This document shows, piece after piece, positions 42,396 to 51,392 of a DNA stretch of 64,000 bases; position 1 is the first letter of the stretch; each line of letters starts with the position of its first letter. The notes beneath the pieces are model-generated. The model was not told where the DNA came from, made no database searches, and saw only the letters and a list, made by a program, of their open reading frames with translations. Made by a program: the position numbers and the translations under genes. The stretch is from Kineosphaera limosa NBRC 100340 (GTDB taxonomy: Bacteria > Actinomycetota > Actinomycetes > Actinomycetales > Dermatophilaceae), in assembly GCF_000298215.1 (NCBI RefSeq), contig NZ_BAHD01000015.1, positions 1 through 64,000 of the forward strand, given 5' to 3'.

Positions 42396-43586
42396 TCACC
42401 GGCACCCCCGTGCGGCAACCGATTCGCCAGAATGCGGAGAAATCTCTGCATCCGCCGGACTCGCTTCGTCGCTGACGGTCGGCTTGGCGGGGCTGCGACC
42501 GGCGCAGCATCCGGCCGGGCACCGCAGCCCCGGCGTGGCGGGGGCCTCCCGTTCGGCGCGGGCGCGCTCCAAGAGCAGGTCGACCAGACCGGAGACGAAG
42601 CGCTGGTCGTCGCGGACCGTCGGCACCCGCAGGGCCGCCAGTCCGTGCTCCCCGGCGGTCGCCATCGCCTCCTCGTCGAGGTCGTACACGACCTCCATGT
42701 GGTCGGAGACAAAGCCCATGGGCACGATGAGCACCCCGCCGACCCCGCCCTCTCCAGGGTGCTCGTCGCGGTCCGCGGCGATGGCCGCGATGGCGTCGTT
42801 GACGTCCGGCTCGAGCCACGGCTGCGTCGGGGGACCGGAGCGGGAGCAGTAGACCAGCTGCCACGGCACCGCCACCCCGGTCTCGGCCCGAACGCCCGCC
42901 GCCAGCTCGTCACACACTGTTGTGTGCATTGTGATGTACGTACTGGGCTCCTCGGTCGGGCCGGAGGCGGCGTTCATCGCCTCGGGAATCGAATGCGTGA
43001 CGAACAGAATGCGCACCTGCTCCGGCGTCAGGCCGGCCTGCGCGCACAGGTCCCGCAGGCCCGCCACGGTCAACGTCTTCATCGGCTCTACGAACGCCCG
43101 GGTCTGCCCGTAGGGCCGCAGCACGTCGATCTGCAGCGACTCGGCGCCCGCCGCCGCGGCGGATGCTTCGAGTTCTGCGCGGGCCGCCGCGAGGTCCTCC
43201 CGGTACGAGCGGCACCCCGAATAGCTGGGAAAAGCACTGGTCACGACCGTCAGCAGGCGCCGCGCGCCAGCCTCCTGCGCCGACCGCAACGCCTCAACCG
43301 TGTACGGGTCGAAGAACTTGTTGCCCCACACCACCGGCACCTGCACCGCCCGCGCCGCCAACTCGGCCTCCAGCCGGGTGAGCACGGCCCGGTTCTCGTC
43401 GTTGATCGGGCTGCGGCCGCCGCGGGCCCGGTAGTGCGTGGCGACCTCTTCGAGCCGCTCGTCGGGGATGCCCCGCCCGGCAGTGACGTTGCGCAGGAAC
43501 GGCATGACGTCCTCCTGCCGTTCGGGCCCCCCGAAGGAGAGGTAGAGCAGCGCGTCGTACGGGGCCAGGGGGTTCTGGGCAGACAT
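42396..43586 (-). CDS. hemH: Ferrochelatase (coproporphyrin type)
   Basis: This enzyme inserts Fe2+ into (copro)porphyrin in heme synthesis. It has 396 residues. The start YDALLYLSFGGPERQEDVMPFLRNV, the TSAFPSYSGCRSYREDL segment near residue 115 and the HSIPEAMN block near 198 are typical of actinobacterial CpfC. Cysteines in SGCRSY and in CPAGCC (about residues 360-365) fit the 2Fe-2S-bearing actinobacterial enzymes. The last 30 residues after the cysteines are a low-complexity tail. The upstream gene rocD is divergent. Confidence 0.94.
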   Translation of the reverse strand: MSAQNPLAPYDALLYLSFGGPERQEDVMPFLRNVTAGRGIPDERLEEVATHYRARGGRSPINDENRAVLTRLEAELAARAVQVPVVWGNKFFDPYTVEALRSAQEAGARRLLTVVTSAFPSYSGCRSYREDLAAARAELEASAAAAGAESLQIDVLRPYGQTRAFVEPMKTLTVAGLRDLCAQAGLTPEQVRILFVTHSIPEAMNAASGPTEEPSTYITMHTTVCDELAAGVRAETGVAVPWQLVYCSRSGPPTQPWLEPDVNDAIAAIAADRDEHPGEGGVGGVLIVPMGFVSDHMEVVYDLDEEAMATAGEHGLAALRVPTVRDDQRFVSGLVDLLLERARAEREAPATPGLRCPAGCCAGRSPAKPTVSDEASPADAEISPHSGESVAARGCR

Positions 43587-43755
43587 GACGGTCCTTCTCG
43601 CTCGTCGGCAGGCGGGGGCCGGGGCAGGTGGCCCGCCGGCTCCGGCTTCGACCCTACGGTCTGCCGCAGAGCGCTACTTGCCCGGACCGGGCAGGTGTGC
43701 GCAAGCTGTGGGTGACCCGGACACCACCGGCCTCGTCCCACCGAAGGAGCAGCCA

Positions 43756-45033
43756 ATGGCGGCCACCCACACCGCGACCCCCGCGACCCCCGCGACCTCC
43801 GGAGCGCCCGAGGGCACCTCGGTCGGTGCGCCGTCGACCAGCACCGAGCACATCGCCTTGGTCGAGCAGTACGCGGCGCACAACTATCACCCCCTGCCCG
43901 TGGTGCTGGCGCACGGTGAGGGCGCCTGGGTCACCGATGTCGAAGGGCGCCGCTTTCTGGACTGCCTTGCCGGCTACTCCGCCCTGAACTTCGGCCACAA
44001 CCACCCGCGCCTCGTGGCCCGTGCCAAGGCCCAGCTCGACCGCCTCACCCTCACCAGCCGCGCCTTCCACAGCGACCAGCTCGGCCCGTTCGTGCGCGAT
44101 CTGGCCGCGCTGACCGGCAAGGAGTCGATCCTGCCGATGAACACCGGCGCCGAGGCCGTCGAGACCGCCGTCAAGGTCGCCCGACGCTGGGGCTACGACG
44201 TCAAGGGCGTGCGCCCGGACGGCGCGAACATCGTGACGATGGAAGGCAACTTCCACGGCCGCACCACCACCGTGGTCAGCTTCTCGACCGACGACGAGGC
44301 CCGCCGCGCCTACGGCCCCTACACCCCGGGCTTCCGGGTCGTCCCCTACGGCGACATCGAGGCGATCGCCGCGGCCGTCGACGAAGACACCGTCGCGGTG
44401 CTGCTCGAGCCCATCCAGGGGGAGGGCGGGGTGCTGCTGCCGCCGGACGGCTTCCTGCGGCGGGTGCGCGAGCTGTGTACCCGCGAGCGGGTGTTGCTGA
44501 TCGCCGACGAGGTGCAGTCCGGCCTGGCCCGCACCGGCCTGACCTTCGCCTGCGACCACGAGGAGGTCGTGCCCGACATCTACGTCATGGGCAAGGCGCT
44601 CGGCGGCGGCATCCTGCCGGTCTCGGCGATCGCCGCCGACCGCGACATCATGGACGTCATCGTGCCCGGCTCACACGGCTCGACGTTCGGCGGTAACCCG
44701 CTGTCGGCCGCGATCGGTGCCGAGGTCGTGGCGATGCTCTCGACCGGTGAGTATCAGGAACGCTCGCGGGAGTTGGGCGACTACATGCGCGCCGGGCTCG
44801 AGCCGCTCCTGGGTAAGGGGCTGGTCGCCGCGCGGATCCGCGGCGCTTGGGCCGGCCTCGACATCGACCCCGAGCGGATGACGGGGTACGAGTTGTGCTC
44901 GCGGATGGCGCTGCGCGGGGTGCTCGCCAAGGACGCCCATGGCTCCACGATCCGGCTCGCCCCGCCGCTGGTCGCCTCCGTCGAAGACATCGACGTGATG
45001 GTCGAGGCGATCGAGGACTCCCTCAGCGTGTGA
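43756..45033 (+). CDS. rocD: Ornithine aminotransferase
   Basis: A class-III PLP transaminase (ornithine to glutamate semialdehyde), 425 residues from ATG 43756 with GAAGGAGC upstream. An N-terminal Ala/Thr/Pro-rich stretch of 30 residues precedes the homologous region (HNYHPLPVVLAHGEGAWVTDVEGRRFLDCLAGYSALNFGH). PLP motifs are NTGAEAVETAVKVAR, EGNFHGRTTTVVSFS, LIADEVQSGLARTG and the Schiff-base Lys in YVMGKALGGG (near 280). It is single-gene and convergent with the LON-domain gene. Confidence 0.93.
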   Translation: MAATHTATPATPATSGAPEGTSVGAPSTSTEHIALVEQYAAHNYHPLPVVLAHGEGAWVTDVEGRRFLDCLAGYSALNFGHNHPRLVARAKAQLDRLTLTSRAFHSDQLGPFVRDLAALTGKESILPMNTGAEAVETAVKVARRWGYDVKGVRPDGANIVTMEGNFHGRTTTVVSFSTDDEARRAYGPYTPGFRVVPYGDIEAIAAAVDEDTVAVLLEPIQGEGGVLLPPDGFLRRVRELCTRERVLLIADEVQSGLARTGLTFACDHEEVVPDIYVMGKALGGGILPVSAIAADRDIMDVIVPGSHGSTFGGNPLSAAIGAEVVAMLSTGEYQERSRELGDYMRAGLEPLLGKGLVAARIRGAWAGLDIDPERMTGYELCSRMALRGVLAKDAHGSTIRLAPPLVASVEDIDVMVEAIEDSLSV

Positions 45034-45043
45034 TCCGCCCGCT

Positions 45044-45706
45044 CTAGTTGGCGCTGATCGGGGGCATGGGCAGGGTGCCGGGCACGGCCCGCAGCTCTTG
45101 GACGATGGTGTGCTCGCGGCGCAGCAAATGCGCCGCGAGCGCCAGGCGTTCGGCCGTCGACTCGCAGGCCAGCAGCGCCTGCCGGTCGTCCAGCGGCAAC
45201 GCGAACAGGCTGCCGACGCGGTGGGAGAGGGCCGTGGGATCGTTCGGCAGCATCGCCAACGTGGCGCTCACGTCGGCGCCGAAGAGTTGCCGGTAGGCCA
45301 CCAGTCGGGCACCCACGCGTTGCGCCCGACGGTGCACCGTCTCGGGATCACCGAGCGGCTCGGGCAGCCACTCGACGCTGCCGATGTGGTACTGCGACGA
45401 GGGTTCGTCGGCCAGGCCGCGCAGCGCGAACCGACGCGCCCCGACCGTCTCTACGTCGAAGGTGCCGTCCGGGCCCTGATCGACCCGGGTCAGCACGGCC
45501 GTCGTGCCGATGCGATGCAACGCCCGGGCATTACCGCGCCCGACCTCGTGCCCCGCGCGGATCGCCACGACCCCGAAGCGTCCCGGCTGCGGCCCGGCTG
45601 CCAGGTCGTCGAGCATCGCCAGGTATCGGGGCTCGAAAACGCGCAACGGCAGCCGCGCACCCGGGCACAGCACGGTGCCCAACGGAAACAAGGGCAGCAG
45701 GGGCAC
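45044..45706 (-). CDS. LON substrate-binding-domain protein
   Basis: A 220-residue protein with only the N-terminal (substrate-binding) domain of Lon protease: MPLLPLFPLGTVLCPGARLPLRVFEPRYLAMLDDL, GNARALHRIGTTAVLTRVDQ, and a helical end (LFALPLDDRQALLACESTAERLALAAHLLRRE). It has no ATPase or protease part. Such stand-alone proteins are common in actinobacteria and of unknown role. It starts with GTG at 45706. Confidence 0.9.
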   Translation of the reverse strand: MPLLPLFPLGTVLCPGARLPLRVFEPRYLAMLDDLAAGPQPGRFGVVAIRAGHEVGRGNARALHRIGTTAVLTRVDQGPDGTFDVETVGARRFALRGLADEPSSQYHIGSVEWLPEPLGDPETVHRRAQRVGARLVAYRQLFGADVSATLAMLPNDPTALSHRVGSLFALPLDDRQALLACESTAERLALAAHLLRREHTIVQELRAVPGTLPMPPISAN

Positions 45707-45790
45707 GTCCCCAGGCTATGAGAACTGCCGTCGCGTGCAGGCGATAATCGGTCGGGCCGAGTGCGCGCGGCACCCGGCCCGACCGCCGGC

Positions 45791-46282
45791 TCAGGCTGAG
45801 GGGGATGCCGTGGGGGTCGTGGTCGAGTTGCCCCGGTGGCCGCCGTCGCCGCCGCGTCCCTGACCGTCGCCGCGAGGTCCGCCGGGTCCGCCGGTGCGGA
45901 CCTCGATGGTGGCCAGGTCGGCGCTGACTTCGACCATTACGCGCTGCCCGTCCTTGGTGCCCAGCACGTCGTAGGACCCGTCGGGGTCCTTGCGGACGGA
46001 CTCGACGGTGACGGTGGAGTCCTTGGCCGTGACCGCCTCGGTGACCTTCGTGGCCTCCGCGCCGGTCACCTCCGTGTGCGCGTGTGAGCCGCGGTCGCCG
46101 CCCCGACCGGTCTGGCAGCCGGGGCCGTCGGTCGCGGTGTAGCCGCCGGGGCCGCCGTAGCCGTAGCCGGCGCCGCCGGAGCCCTGGTTGGAGGCGTTGG
46201 AGATCGCGGCGCCGCCGCCGACGATGGCGCCGGCGGCAGCGAGCGCGGTGGCGCCGAGTGCGAGGTTCTTCTTGGTGAGCAT
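45791..46282 (-). CDS. Secreted Gly-rich protein, PepSY-like
   Basis: A 163-residue protein. The N-terminal MLTKKNLALGATALAAAGAIVGGGAA is a signal peptide or single membrane anchor, followed by a Gly/Tyr-rich stretch. Residues about 68-128 (VTGAEATKVTEAVTAKDSTVTVESVRKDPDGSYDVLGTKDGQRVMVEVSADLATIEV) resemble a PepSY-type domain, with DG(S)YxV and VxVxxD patterns. The C-terminal third is Gly/Asp/His-rich and could bind metal. It is single-gene, 220 bases from the zinc uptake operon, which is divergent. Confidence 0.75.
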   Translation of the reverse strand: MLTKKNLALGATALAAAGAIVGGGAAISNASNQGSGGAGYGYGGPGGYTATDGPGCQTGRGGDRGSHAHTEVTGAEATKVTEAVTAKDSTVTVESVRKDPDGSYDVLGTKDGQRVMVEVSADLATIEVRTGGPGGPRGDGQGRGGDGGHRGNSTTTPTASPSA

Positions 46283-46475
46283 GTGGGTGCCCTGGACCTT
46301 TCGTGTCGTCGATGCGATTCGTCATCGCGATGGCATGCCGCTACCCGCTGGACGCCTCTCGGCCTCCGGGGTGCGACACCATTACCGTCGGGTCCGGCGC
46401 TGTCGTGCGTCCTTCCGCCGGATATGAGGAGCCTGAGAATCGGCGCGGACACCAGTGGCGAGCGGCCCGCCTGAA

Positions 46476-46492
46476 TTGACAACGATTATCAA
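46476..46492 (+). promoter_or_regulatory. Zur box
   Basis: TTGACAACGATTATCAA is a near-palindrome of the AT-rich Fur/Zur type. It ends 11 bases before the znuA start, in an operon that encodes its own Fur-family regulator, so zinc-dependent repression by Zur is expected. Confidence 0.75.
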
Positions 46493-46503
46493 TAAGCGGC
46501 AGG

Positions 46504-47535
46504 ATGGCGGCCATGCCCTCGCGCCGCACGCTCGCCGTCACCCTCGCCGTGATCCCCTTGCTCGCCCTCGCCGGGTGCGGCTCCGGTGACGGCACCGCCG
46601 ACTCGGGGCAGGCCGGCGAGACCGCGACCCCCACGGCCAGCCGGTTCACGATCGTCACCGGCGCCTACCCCGTGGAGTGGCTCGCCCAGCGCATCGGCGG
46701 CGATCACGTCAACGTCGTCAACCTGACCAAGCCCGGCGCCGAGCCGCACGACCTCGAGCTCTCTCCGCAAGACGTCGCGACCGTGGCCGACGCCGATCTC
46801 GTCATCTACGAGCAGGGTCTGCAGCCGGCGCTCGACGACGCGGTGACCAGCGAACAGGGCGGCCCGCAGGGCGCGAAGGTGCTGGAGATCGGCAAGAGCG
46901 CCGACCTGACCGCGCCGCAGGGCACAAGCATCGGCGCCGGCCACTCCGCCGACGACGGCCACGACCACAGCGCCGACGACGGTCACGGAGCCGACGACGG
47001 CCACGACCACGGCGACCTCGACCCGCATTTCTGGCTCGACCCCATCCGCTACGAGAGCGTGGCCCGCGCCATCTACAACCAGCTGGGCAACCTCGACCAG
47101 GTCAACAAGCAGACCTTCGCGACCAACCTCTCCGAGCTGTCCCGCGAGCTGACGACCCTGGACGGCGACTTCTCCGCCGGCCTGCGCCAGTGCCAGAACA
47201 CCTCGATCGTCACCGCCCACGCCGCCTTCGGCTACCTCGCCGGCCGCTACGGACTCACTCAGGTCGCCATCACCGGCCTGGCCCCGGAGGGGGAGCCCGA
47301 CCCGGCCCGCATCGCCGAGGTCACCGACTATGTGCGCGCGCACAACGTGACGACCATCTACACCGAGCCGCTCATCAACCCCGCCGTGGCCAAGACCGTG
47401 GCGCAGGAGACCGGCGCCGCCACGGCCGTGCTCGACCCCATCGAGAGCCTCACCGACTCCAGCGCCGGCCAGGACTATCTACAGATCATGCGCGCCAACC
47501 TCGAGACCCTGCAGAAGGGCCAGGGCTGCTCGTGA
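46504..47535 (+). CDS. znuA: Zinc ABC transporter substrate-binding lipoprotein
   Basis: A 343-residue cluster A-I metal-binding protein. The signal peptide ends in the lipobox LAGC (residues 22-25, after LAVIPLLA). The metal site residues are in EPHDLELSPQD, the His/Asp-rich loop at about 140-172 (GHSADDGHDHSADDGHGADDGHDHG) typical of zinc-specific members, and HAAFGYLAGRYGL. ATG 46504 is used; ATG 46513 is equally plausible and has AGGA upstream. It is the first gene of a four-gene zinc uptake operon. Confidence 0.94.
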   Translation: MAAMPSRRTLAVTLAVIPLLALAGCGSGDGTADSGQAGETATPTASRFTIVTGAYPVEWLAQRIGGDHVNVVNLTKPGAEPHDLELSPQDVATVADADLVIYEQGLQPALDDAVTSEQGGPQGAKVLEIGKSADLTAPQGTSIGAGHSADDGHDHSADDGHGADDGHDHGDLDPHFWLDPIRYESVARAIYNQLGNLDQVNKQTFATNLSELSRELTTLDGDFSAGLRQCQNTSIVTAHAAFGYLAGRYGLTQVAITGLAPEGEPDPARIAEVTDYVRAHNVTTIYTEPLINPAVAKTVAQETGAATAVLDPIESLTDSSAGQDYLQIMRANLETLQKGQGCS

Positions 47536-48428
47536 GCGCCGGAACGGGCGACACAGCCCCCGCGCGGGCGGCGCAGCCGTCTGCGGCGGCCAATGGCGAT
47601 GCGCAACCGGTCATTTCGTTGCGCGATGCTTCCTTCGGTTACGGCGACAAGCGCATTGTGATGGGCGTCGACCTGCAGATCCGTCGAACCGAGACGGTGG
47701 CGCTGCTGGGCGCCAACGGCTCCGGCAAGTCCACGCTGGTGCGTGGGCTGCTCGGGGTCTGCGAACACCTCGGCGGGCAGGTCGACGTGCTCGGTCGGCC
47801 GCTGGCCAAGTTCAGCCAGCGGTACCTGCTCGGCTACGTGCCGCAACGGCTGCCGTTCACGCCGACGACCCGGGCCACCGTCTCCGAGATCGTCGCCGTG
47901 GGGCGCATCGCGCGGCACGGACTGTTCGGGCGCACCACCGCCCGCGACCGGCGACTCATCGCCGAGGCGATCGACATCGTGGGGTTGGGCGACTTCGCTC
48001 GGCACGACGTCTCCACCCTCTCCGGCGGGCAGCAACGGCGGGTACTCATCGCTCGCGCGCTGGCCGCGCAACCGGAGGTGCTCGTCATGGACGAGCCGAT
48101 GGCCGGCGTCGACATCGCCAACCAGCACCTGCTCGTTGCGGTGATCCGGCGCCTCGTCGAGGGCGGTGCCACCCTGCTCGTGGTCACCCACGACTTGGCG
48201 GCGCTGCGCCCGGTGCTGCACCGGGCCGTCACCATGGAGGCCGGTCGGATCGCCTCCGACGTGCCGTTGCCGCCGGTGACGGCCGGCGCCTTCGATGCTC
48301 TGACCGGCGAATTCGATGGTGCGCCCGGCGAACTGCCTGGGCACTGCCACGATGTCACCGACCTGTCCGGCCCACCCACCGGCAGCCTGCTCGCACCCGT
48401 CTACTCACCCGGGGGCCCCCGTGCTTGA
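47532..48428 (+). CDS. znuC: Zinc ABC transporter ATP-binding protein
   Basis: A 298-residue ATPase. GTG 47532 overlaps the znuA stop (GTGA). After a 30-residue Ala-rich lead come Walker A GANGSGKST, the Q-loop LGYVPQRLPF, signature LSGGQQRRVLIARA, Walker B VLVMDEPMAGVD and switch His THDLAAL. The C-terminal 60 residues, rich in Pro and Gly, extend beyond the usual end and overlap the permease start by 8 bases. Confidence 0.93.
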   Translation: MSAGTGDTAPARAAQPSAAANGDAQPVISLRDASFGYGDKRIVMGVDLQIRRTETVALLGANGSGKSTLVRGLLGVCEHLGGQVDVLGRPLAKFSQRYLLGYVPQRLPFTPTTRATVSEIVAVGRIARHGLFGRTTARDRRLIAEAIDIVGLGDFARHDVSTLSGGQQRRVLIARALAAQPEVLVMDEPMAGVDIANQHLLVAVIRRLVEGGATLLVVTHDLAALRPVLHRAVTMEAGRIASDVPLPPVTAGAFDALTGEFDGAPGELPGHCHDVTDLSGPPTGSLLAPVYSPGGPRA

Positions 48429-49542
48429 CCTCCTCGACTACGACTTCATGCGCCGCGCCCTGCTGGCTGCGCTGCTCGTCGGGATCGCCGCGCCACTGGT
48501 CGGTGTCTTCCTCGTGCAGCGCGGGCTGTCGCTCGTCGGCGACGGCATCGGGCACGTCGCGTTCGCCGGCGTCGCCGTCGGACTTGTCACGCAGAGCTCC
48601 CCGATCTGGGTCGCCCTGCTGTTCGCCGCCGCCGGCGGCATCATCATCGAACTCGTGCGAGCCAACGGGCGCACCAACGGCGATGTGGCCCTCGCCCTCA
48701 TGTTCTACGGCGGCATCGCCCTGGGAGTGGTCGTCATCTCCGCGGCGCCGCGGGCCGGGACGACGATGACCAGCTACCTCTTCGGCGCCATCACGACGAC
48801 GACGGCCGCCGATCTCGCCGTCTTCGCGGCCTTGACCTTGGGAGTGTTGGCGGTGACCGGGGTGTTGCGGGCGCGCCTGTTCGCCGTCGCCAACGACCCC
48901 GAGTACGCGCGCGCCGCCGGGCTGCCCGTGCTCGCTCTCAACATCACCCTGTCGGTGCTGACCGCCGTCACCGTCGTCGTGTCGATGCGGGTCGTGGGGC
49001 TGCTGCTGATCAGCGCGCTGATGATCGTGCCGACTGCCACCGCGCAGCTCCTGGCCCGCAGCTTCCGCGCGACGACCGTCATCGCGGTGCTCATCGGGGT
49101 GCTGTGCTCCGTCGGCGGGGTCGCCGCTTCGTTCACCTTGCAGACCCCCTCCGGGGGCACCATCGTGCTGGGCGCCATCGCGATCTTCGCCGTGGTCGCG
49201 GCCGTCGATACCGTGCGGCGGCGGGTGGCGGGCCGCCGCGATGCCAGGCACGGGCACGACGGTCCCGGGCAGCACCGGCACGCCCACCAGCACGGCGACG
49301 GCTGCGGGCACGAGGTGGTCGAGCACGACGGGCACCGCGATTACCTGCACGACGGGCACCTGCATTCCCCGCACGGCGATCACTACGACGAGCACGACAT
49401 CCGCAGCGGCCGCATCGAGCCCGTGGGGGCAACGACCGGAGCCCAGCCTGTCGTCTCCGCCCCCGTTCGTCGTGAGCAGGGGGCACCGGCCGCGCCCAAC
49501 CGGGCTGCCGGTCCGGCCGACGGTGAACAGGAGGTGCGCTGA
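48421..49542 (+). CDS. znuB: Zinc ABC transporter permease with His-rich tail
   Basis: A 373-residue ABC-3 family permease from GTG 48421, which overlaps znuC by 8 bases. About eight to nine membrane helices span residues 10-270 (FMRRALLAALLVGIAAPLVGVFLVQRGLSLVGDGIGHVAFAG is the signature start). The last 100 residues are hydrophilic and very His-rich: between about 280 and 325 there are roughly 14 His among Asp and Gly. Such a tail on the permease is unusual and may sense or buffer zinc. Confidence 0.92.
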   Translation: MLDLLDYDFMRRALLAALLVGIAAPLVGVFLVQRGLSLVGDGIGHVAFAGVAVGLVTQSSPIWVALLFAAAGGIIIELVRANGRTNGDVALALMFYGGIALGVVVISAAPRAGTTMTSYLFGAITTTTAADLAVFAALTLGVLAVTGVLRARLFAVANDPEYARAAGLPVLALNITLSVLTAVTVVVSMRVVGLLLISALMIVPTATAQLLARSFRATTVIAVLIGVLCSVGGVAASFTLQTPSGGTIVLGAIAIFAVVAAVDTVRRRVAGRRDARHGHDGPGQHRHAHQHGDGCGHEVVEHDGHRDYLHDGHLHSPHGDHYDEHDIRSGRIEPVGATTGAQPVVSAPVRREQGAPAAPNRAAGPADGEQEVR

Positions 49543-49958
49543 TGGGTGAGGTGGAACGGCGCAACACCCGACAGCGACGCGCCGTGCAAGAGGCCCTTGC
49601 CGCGACCCCGGACTTCGTCTCCGCGCAGGACCTGCACGCGCGGATGCGATCCGGCGGCGACTCGATCGGCCTGGCCACCGTGTACCGAACGCTGTCGACC
49701 CTGGCCGAGGACGAGCGCGTCGACATCCTGCGCACCCCGGAGGGCGAGGCGCGCTACCGACAGTGCTCCACCGACGAGCACCACCACCACCTCGTCTGCC
49801 GCGAGTGTGGCCTGACCGTTGAGGTCGACGGCCCCGCAGTGGAGGAGTGGGCCGAGCAGACCGGACGCCAGCACGGGTTCACCGGCATCACCCACACCGT
49901 GGAGGTCTTCGGCACCTGCGACGACTGCGCCAAGGGCCACGCCACCGCACTGGGGTGA
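49542..49958 (+). CDS. zur: Fur-family zinc uptake regulator
   Basis: A 138-residue repressor whose ATG overlaps the znuB stop (TGATG). It has the winged-helix region RRNTRQRRAVQEALAATPDFVSAQDLHARMR, the metal site STDEHHHHLVCRECGLTVEVDG with its first CxxC, and a second CxxC in CDDC near the end (structural zinc). Its location in the zinc operon behind a Zur-type box identifies it as Zur rather than Fur. Confidence 0.93.
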   Translation: MGEVERRNTRQRRAVQEALAATPDFVSAQDLHARMRSGGDSIGLATVYRTLSTLAEDERVDILRTPEGEARYRQCSTDEHHHHLVCRECGLTVEVDGPAVEEWAEQTGRQHGFTGITHTVEVFGTCDDCAKGHATALG

Positions 49959-50006
49959 TGCATCTCGACTGAAGGTATGACTTTCGGGCGGAGGGGGGCG
50001 GCGAGC

Positions 50007-50837
50007 ATGATGGGCCGCATGACTGACCCGAACGTTCCCATCACCCTGACCATCGCCGGATCCGAAGCGACGGGTGGCGCCGGGGCCCAGGCCGATCTGA
50101 AGACCTTCCAGTCGCTGGGCACCTTCGGAATGGTCGCTCTGACCTGCATCGTCTCCTTCGACCCGAAGGCCGATTGGGGGCACCGGTTCGTGCCCGTCGA
50201 CGCCGGCGTCATCGCCGACCAGCTCGAGGCGCAGTTCGCCTGCTACACCGTCGACGCCCTCAAGGTCGGCATGCTGGGGACGCCGGTGACGATCGAGACC
50301 GTCGCCGATGCCCTCTCCGGCCTGGGCGAGGCCCGACCCGCGCACGTCGTGGTCGACCCGGTGCTCATCTGCAAAGGCCAGGAGCCGGGCGCGGCGCTGG
50401 ACACCGACAACGCGCTCAAGCAGCACATCCTGCCGCTGGCCACCTTCGTGACGCCCAACCACTTCGAGTCGATGGCGCTGTCGGGGATGGAGTCCATCGA
50501 CTCGATCGAGGATCTGGCGCAGGCCGCCAAGCGCATCTACGACAGCTGCGGCGCGGCCGTGCTCGCCAAGGGCGGGGTGCGCCTGGCCGGAGCCGCCGCG
50601 CAGGACGTCTTCTACGACGGCACCTCCCTCGAGGTGCTCAGCGCGCCGAAGATCGGGGAGGTCGCGGTGAGCGGCGCCGGCTGCACGCTGGCCGCGGCGG
50701 TGACCGCCGAACTCGCTAAGGGCGCAACGCCGTTCGAGGCCGCGAGCGCCGCCAAGGCACTCGTCACCCGCGGCATCGAGGCCCGGATGCGCTCGAATGC
50801 GCCGTTCGATGCCGTTCGTCAGATCGCCTCTGCCTGA
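50007..50837 (+). CDS. PdxK/ThiD-like pyridoxine/HMP kinase
   Basis: A 276-residue ribokinase-fold kinase. ATG 50007 sits 9 bases after the GGAGGGGGG ribosome-binding site (an open frame starts at 49977 and a later ATG at 50019). TIAGSEATGGAGAQADLKTFQSLGTFGM is the N-terminal signature of the ThiD/PdxK group (phosphorylating hydroxymethylpyrimidine or pyridoxine), VVDPVLICKGQE the middle and VSGAGCTLAAAVTAELAKG the anion-hole/catalytic region. The usual catalytic Asp of GTGDTF-type motifs is replaced by Cys (GAGCT), which is a hallmark of B. subtilis-type pyridoxal kinase PdxK. Pyridoxine/pyridoxal kinase is therefore the better guess. Confidence 0.87.
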   Translation: MMGRMTDPNVPITLTIAGSEATGGAGAQADLKTFQSLGTFGMVALTCIVSFDPKADWGHRFVPVDAGVIADQLEAQFACYTVDALKVGMLGTPVTIETVADALSGLGEARPAHVVVDPVLICKGQEPGAALDTDNALKQHILPLATFVTPNHFESMALSGMESIDSIEDLAQAAKRIYDSCGAAVLAKGGVRLAGAAAQDVFYDGTSLEVLSAPKIGEVAVSGAGCTLAAAVTAELAKGATPFEAASAAKALVTRGIEARMRSNAPFDAVRQIASA

Positions 50838-51012
50838 ACCGACTTCGTCGCGTTCTAGCAGGTCAGGGCGGGTGCGGTCGCCGATTTTGGCCACACCCGT
50901 CTTGGACGGTCGACTTTTTTCTCCTCGGTTTTCCTCTTGATCGCCCGTCCAGTGTCGATGAGGGTGTTGTCGGATAGGGGTCCGGCAAGACCGACTAACT
51001 TGGGGAATTCAC

Positions 51013-51285
51013 ATGAACACCATGACAACTGACCGCCACGCCCGCATCGACACGATCGTCGACGAGCTACGCATCGGGCTGGCCCTGGAGTGCGCCCAGT
51101 GCACCGGGCTGATCTGCCTGGACTGCGCCGAGAAGATCGAACACGTCCGCTGCATCCGGGCCTGCACCTGGTGCGAGGACAGCGAGCAGGACGCAGCCCA
51201 GCTGTGGCAGACCGACGCGCTGCTGACCGAACTCAACGGTCTGCAGCGAGTCGACGACGCCATCCGGGCCCTGCCGGCCGACTGA
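51013..51285 (+). CDS. Cys-rich small protein of unknown function
   Basis: A 90-residue acidic protein with seven cysteines concentrated in residues 28-56: CAQC, CLDC, then C and CTWC. That spacing would fit one or two zinc or Fe-S sites flanked by helices (DTIVDELRIGLALE before, LWQTDALLTELNGLQRVDDAIRAL after). It starts at ATG 51013 (a second ATG is 4 codons in). The 175 bases upstream are less GC-rich than average and contain a T6 run. I know no homologous family. A strong terminator hairpin follows. Confidence 0.65.
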   Translation: MNTMTTDRHARIDTIVDELRIGLALECAQCTGLICLDCAEKIEHVRCIRACTWCEDSEQDAAQLWQTDALLTELNGLQRVDDAIRALPAD

Positions 51286-51322
51286 CGTCGCCGGGGGACG
51301 ACGTCGGCGCGAGCAGAACCAC

Positions 51323-51359
51323 ATCGGCGGCCACCGCAGTCACTGCGGTGGCCGCCGAT
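51323..51359. terminator. Bidirectional terminator hairpin
   Basis: ATCGGCGGCCACCGCAGT (51323-51340) and ACTGCGGTGGCCGCCGAT (51342-51359) are exact reverse complements around a single base. It sits between the Cys-rich gene and the convergent exporter gene. Confidence 0.85.
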
Positions 51360-51392
51360 CTGCCTGGCTGGCTCCTTGAGGTCCCGACGCCC

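Noticed and set aside
45791-46282. Reading the Gly-rich secreted protein as an antifreeze or structural protein
   Set aside because: The Gly-rich part is short and the central PepSY-like segment explains the rest; no structural function can be supported.
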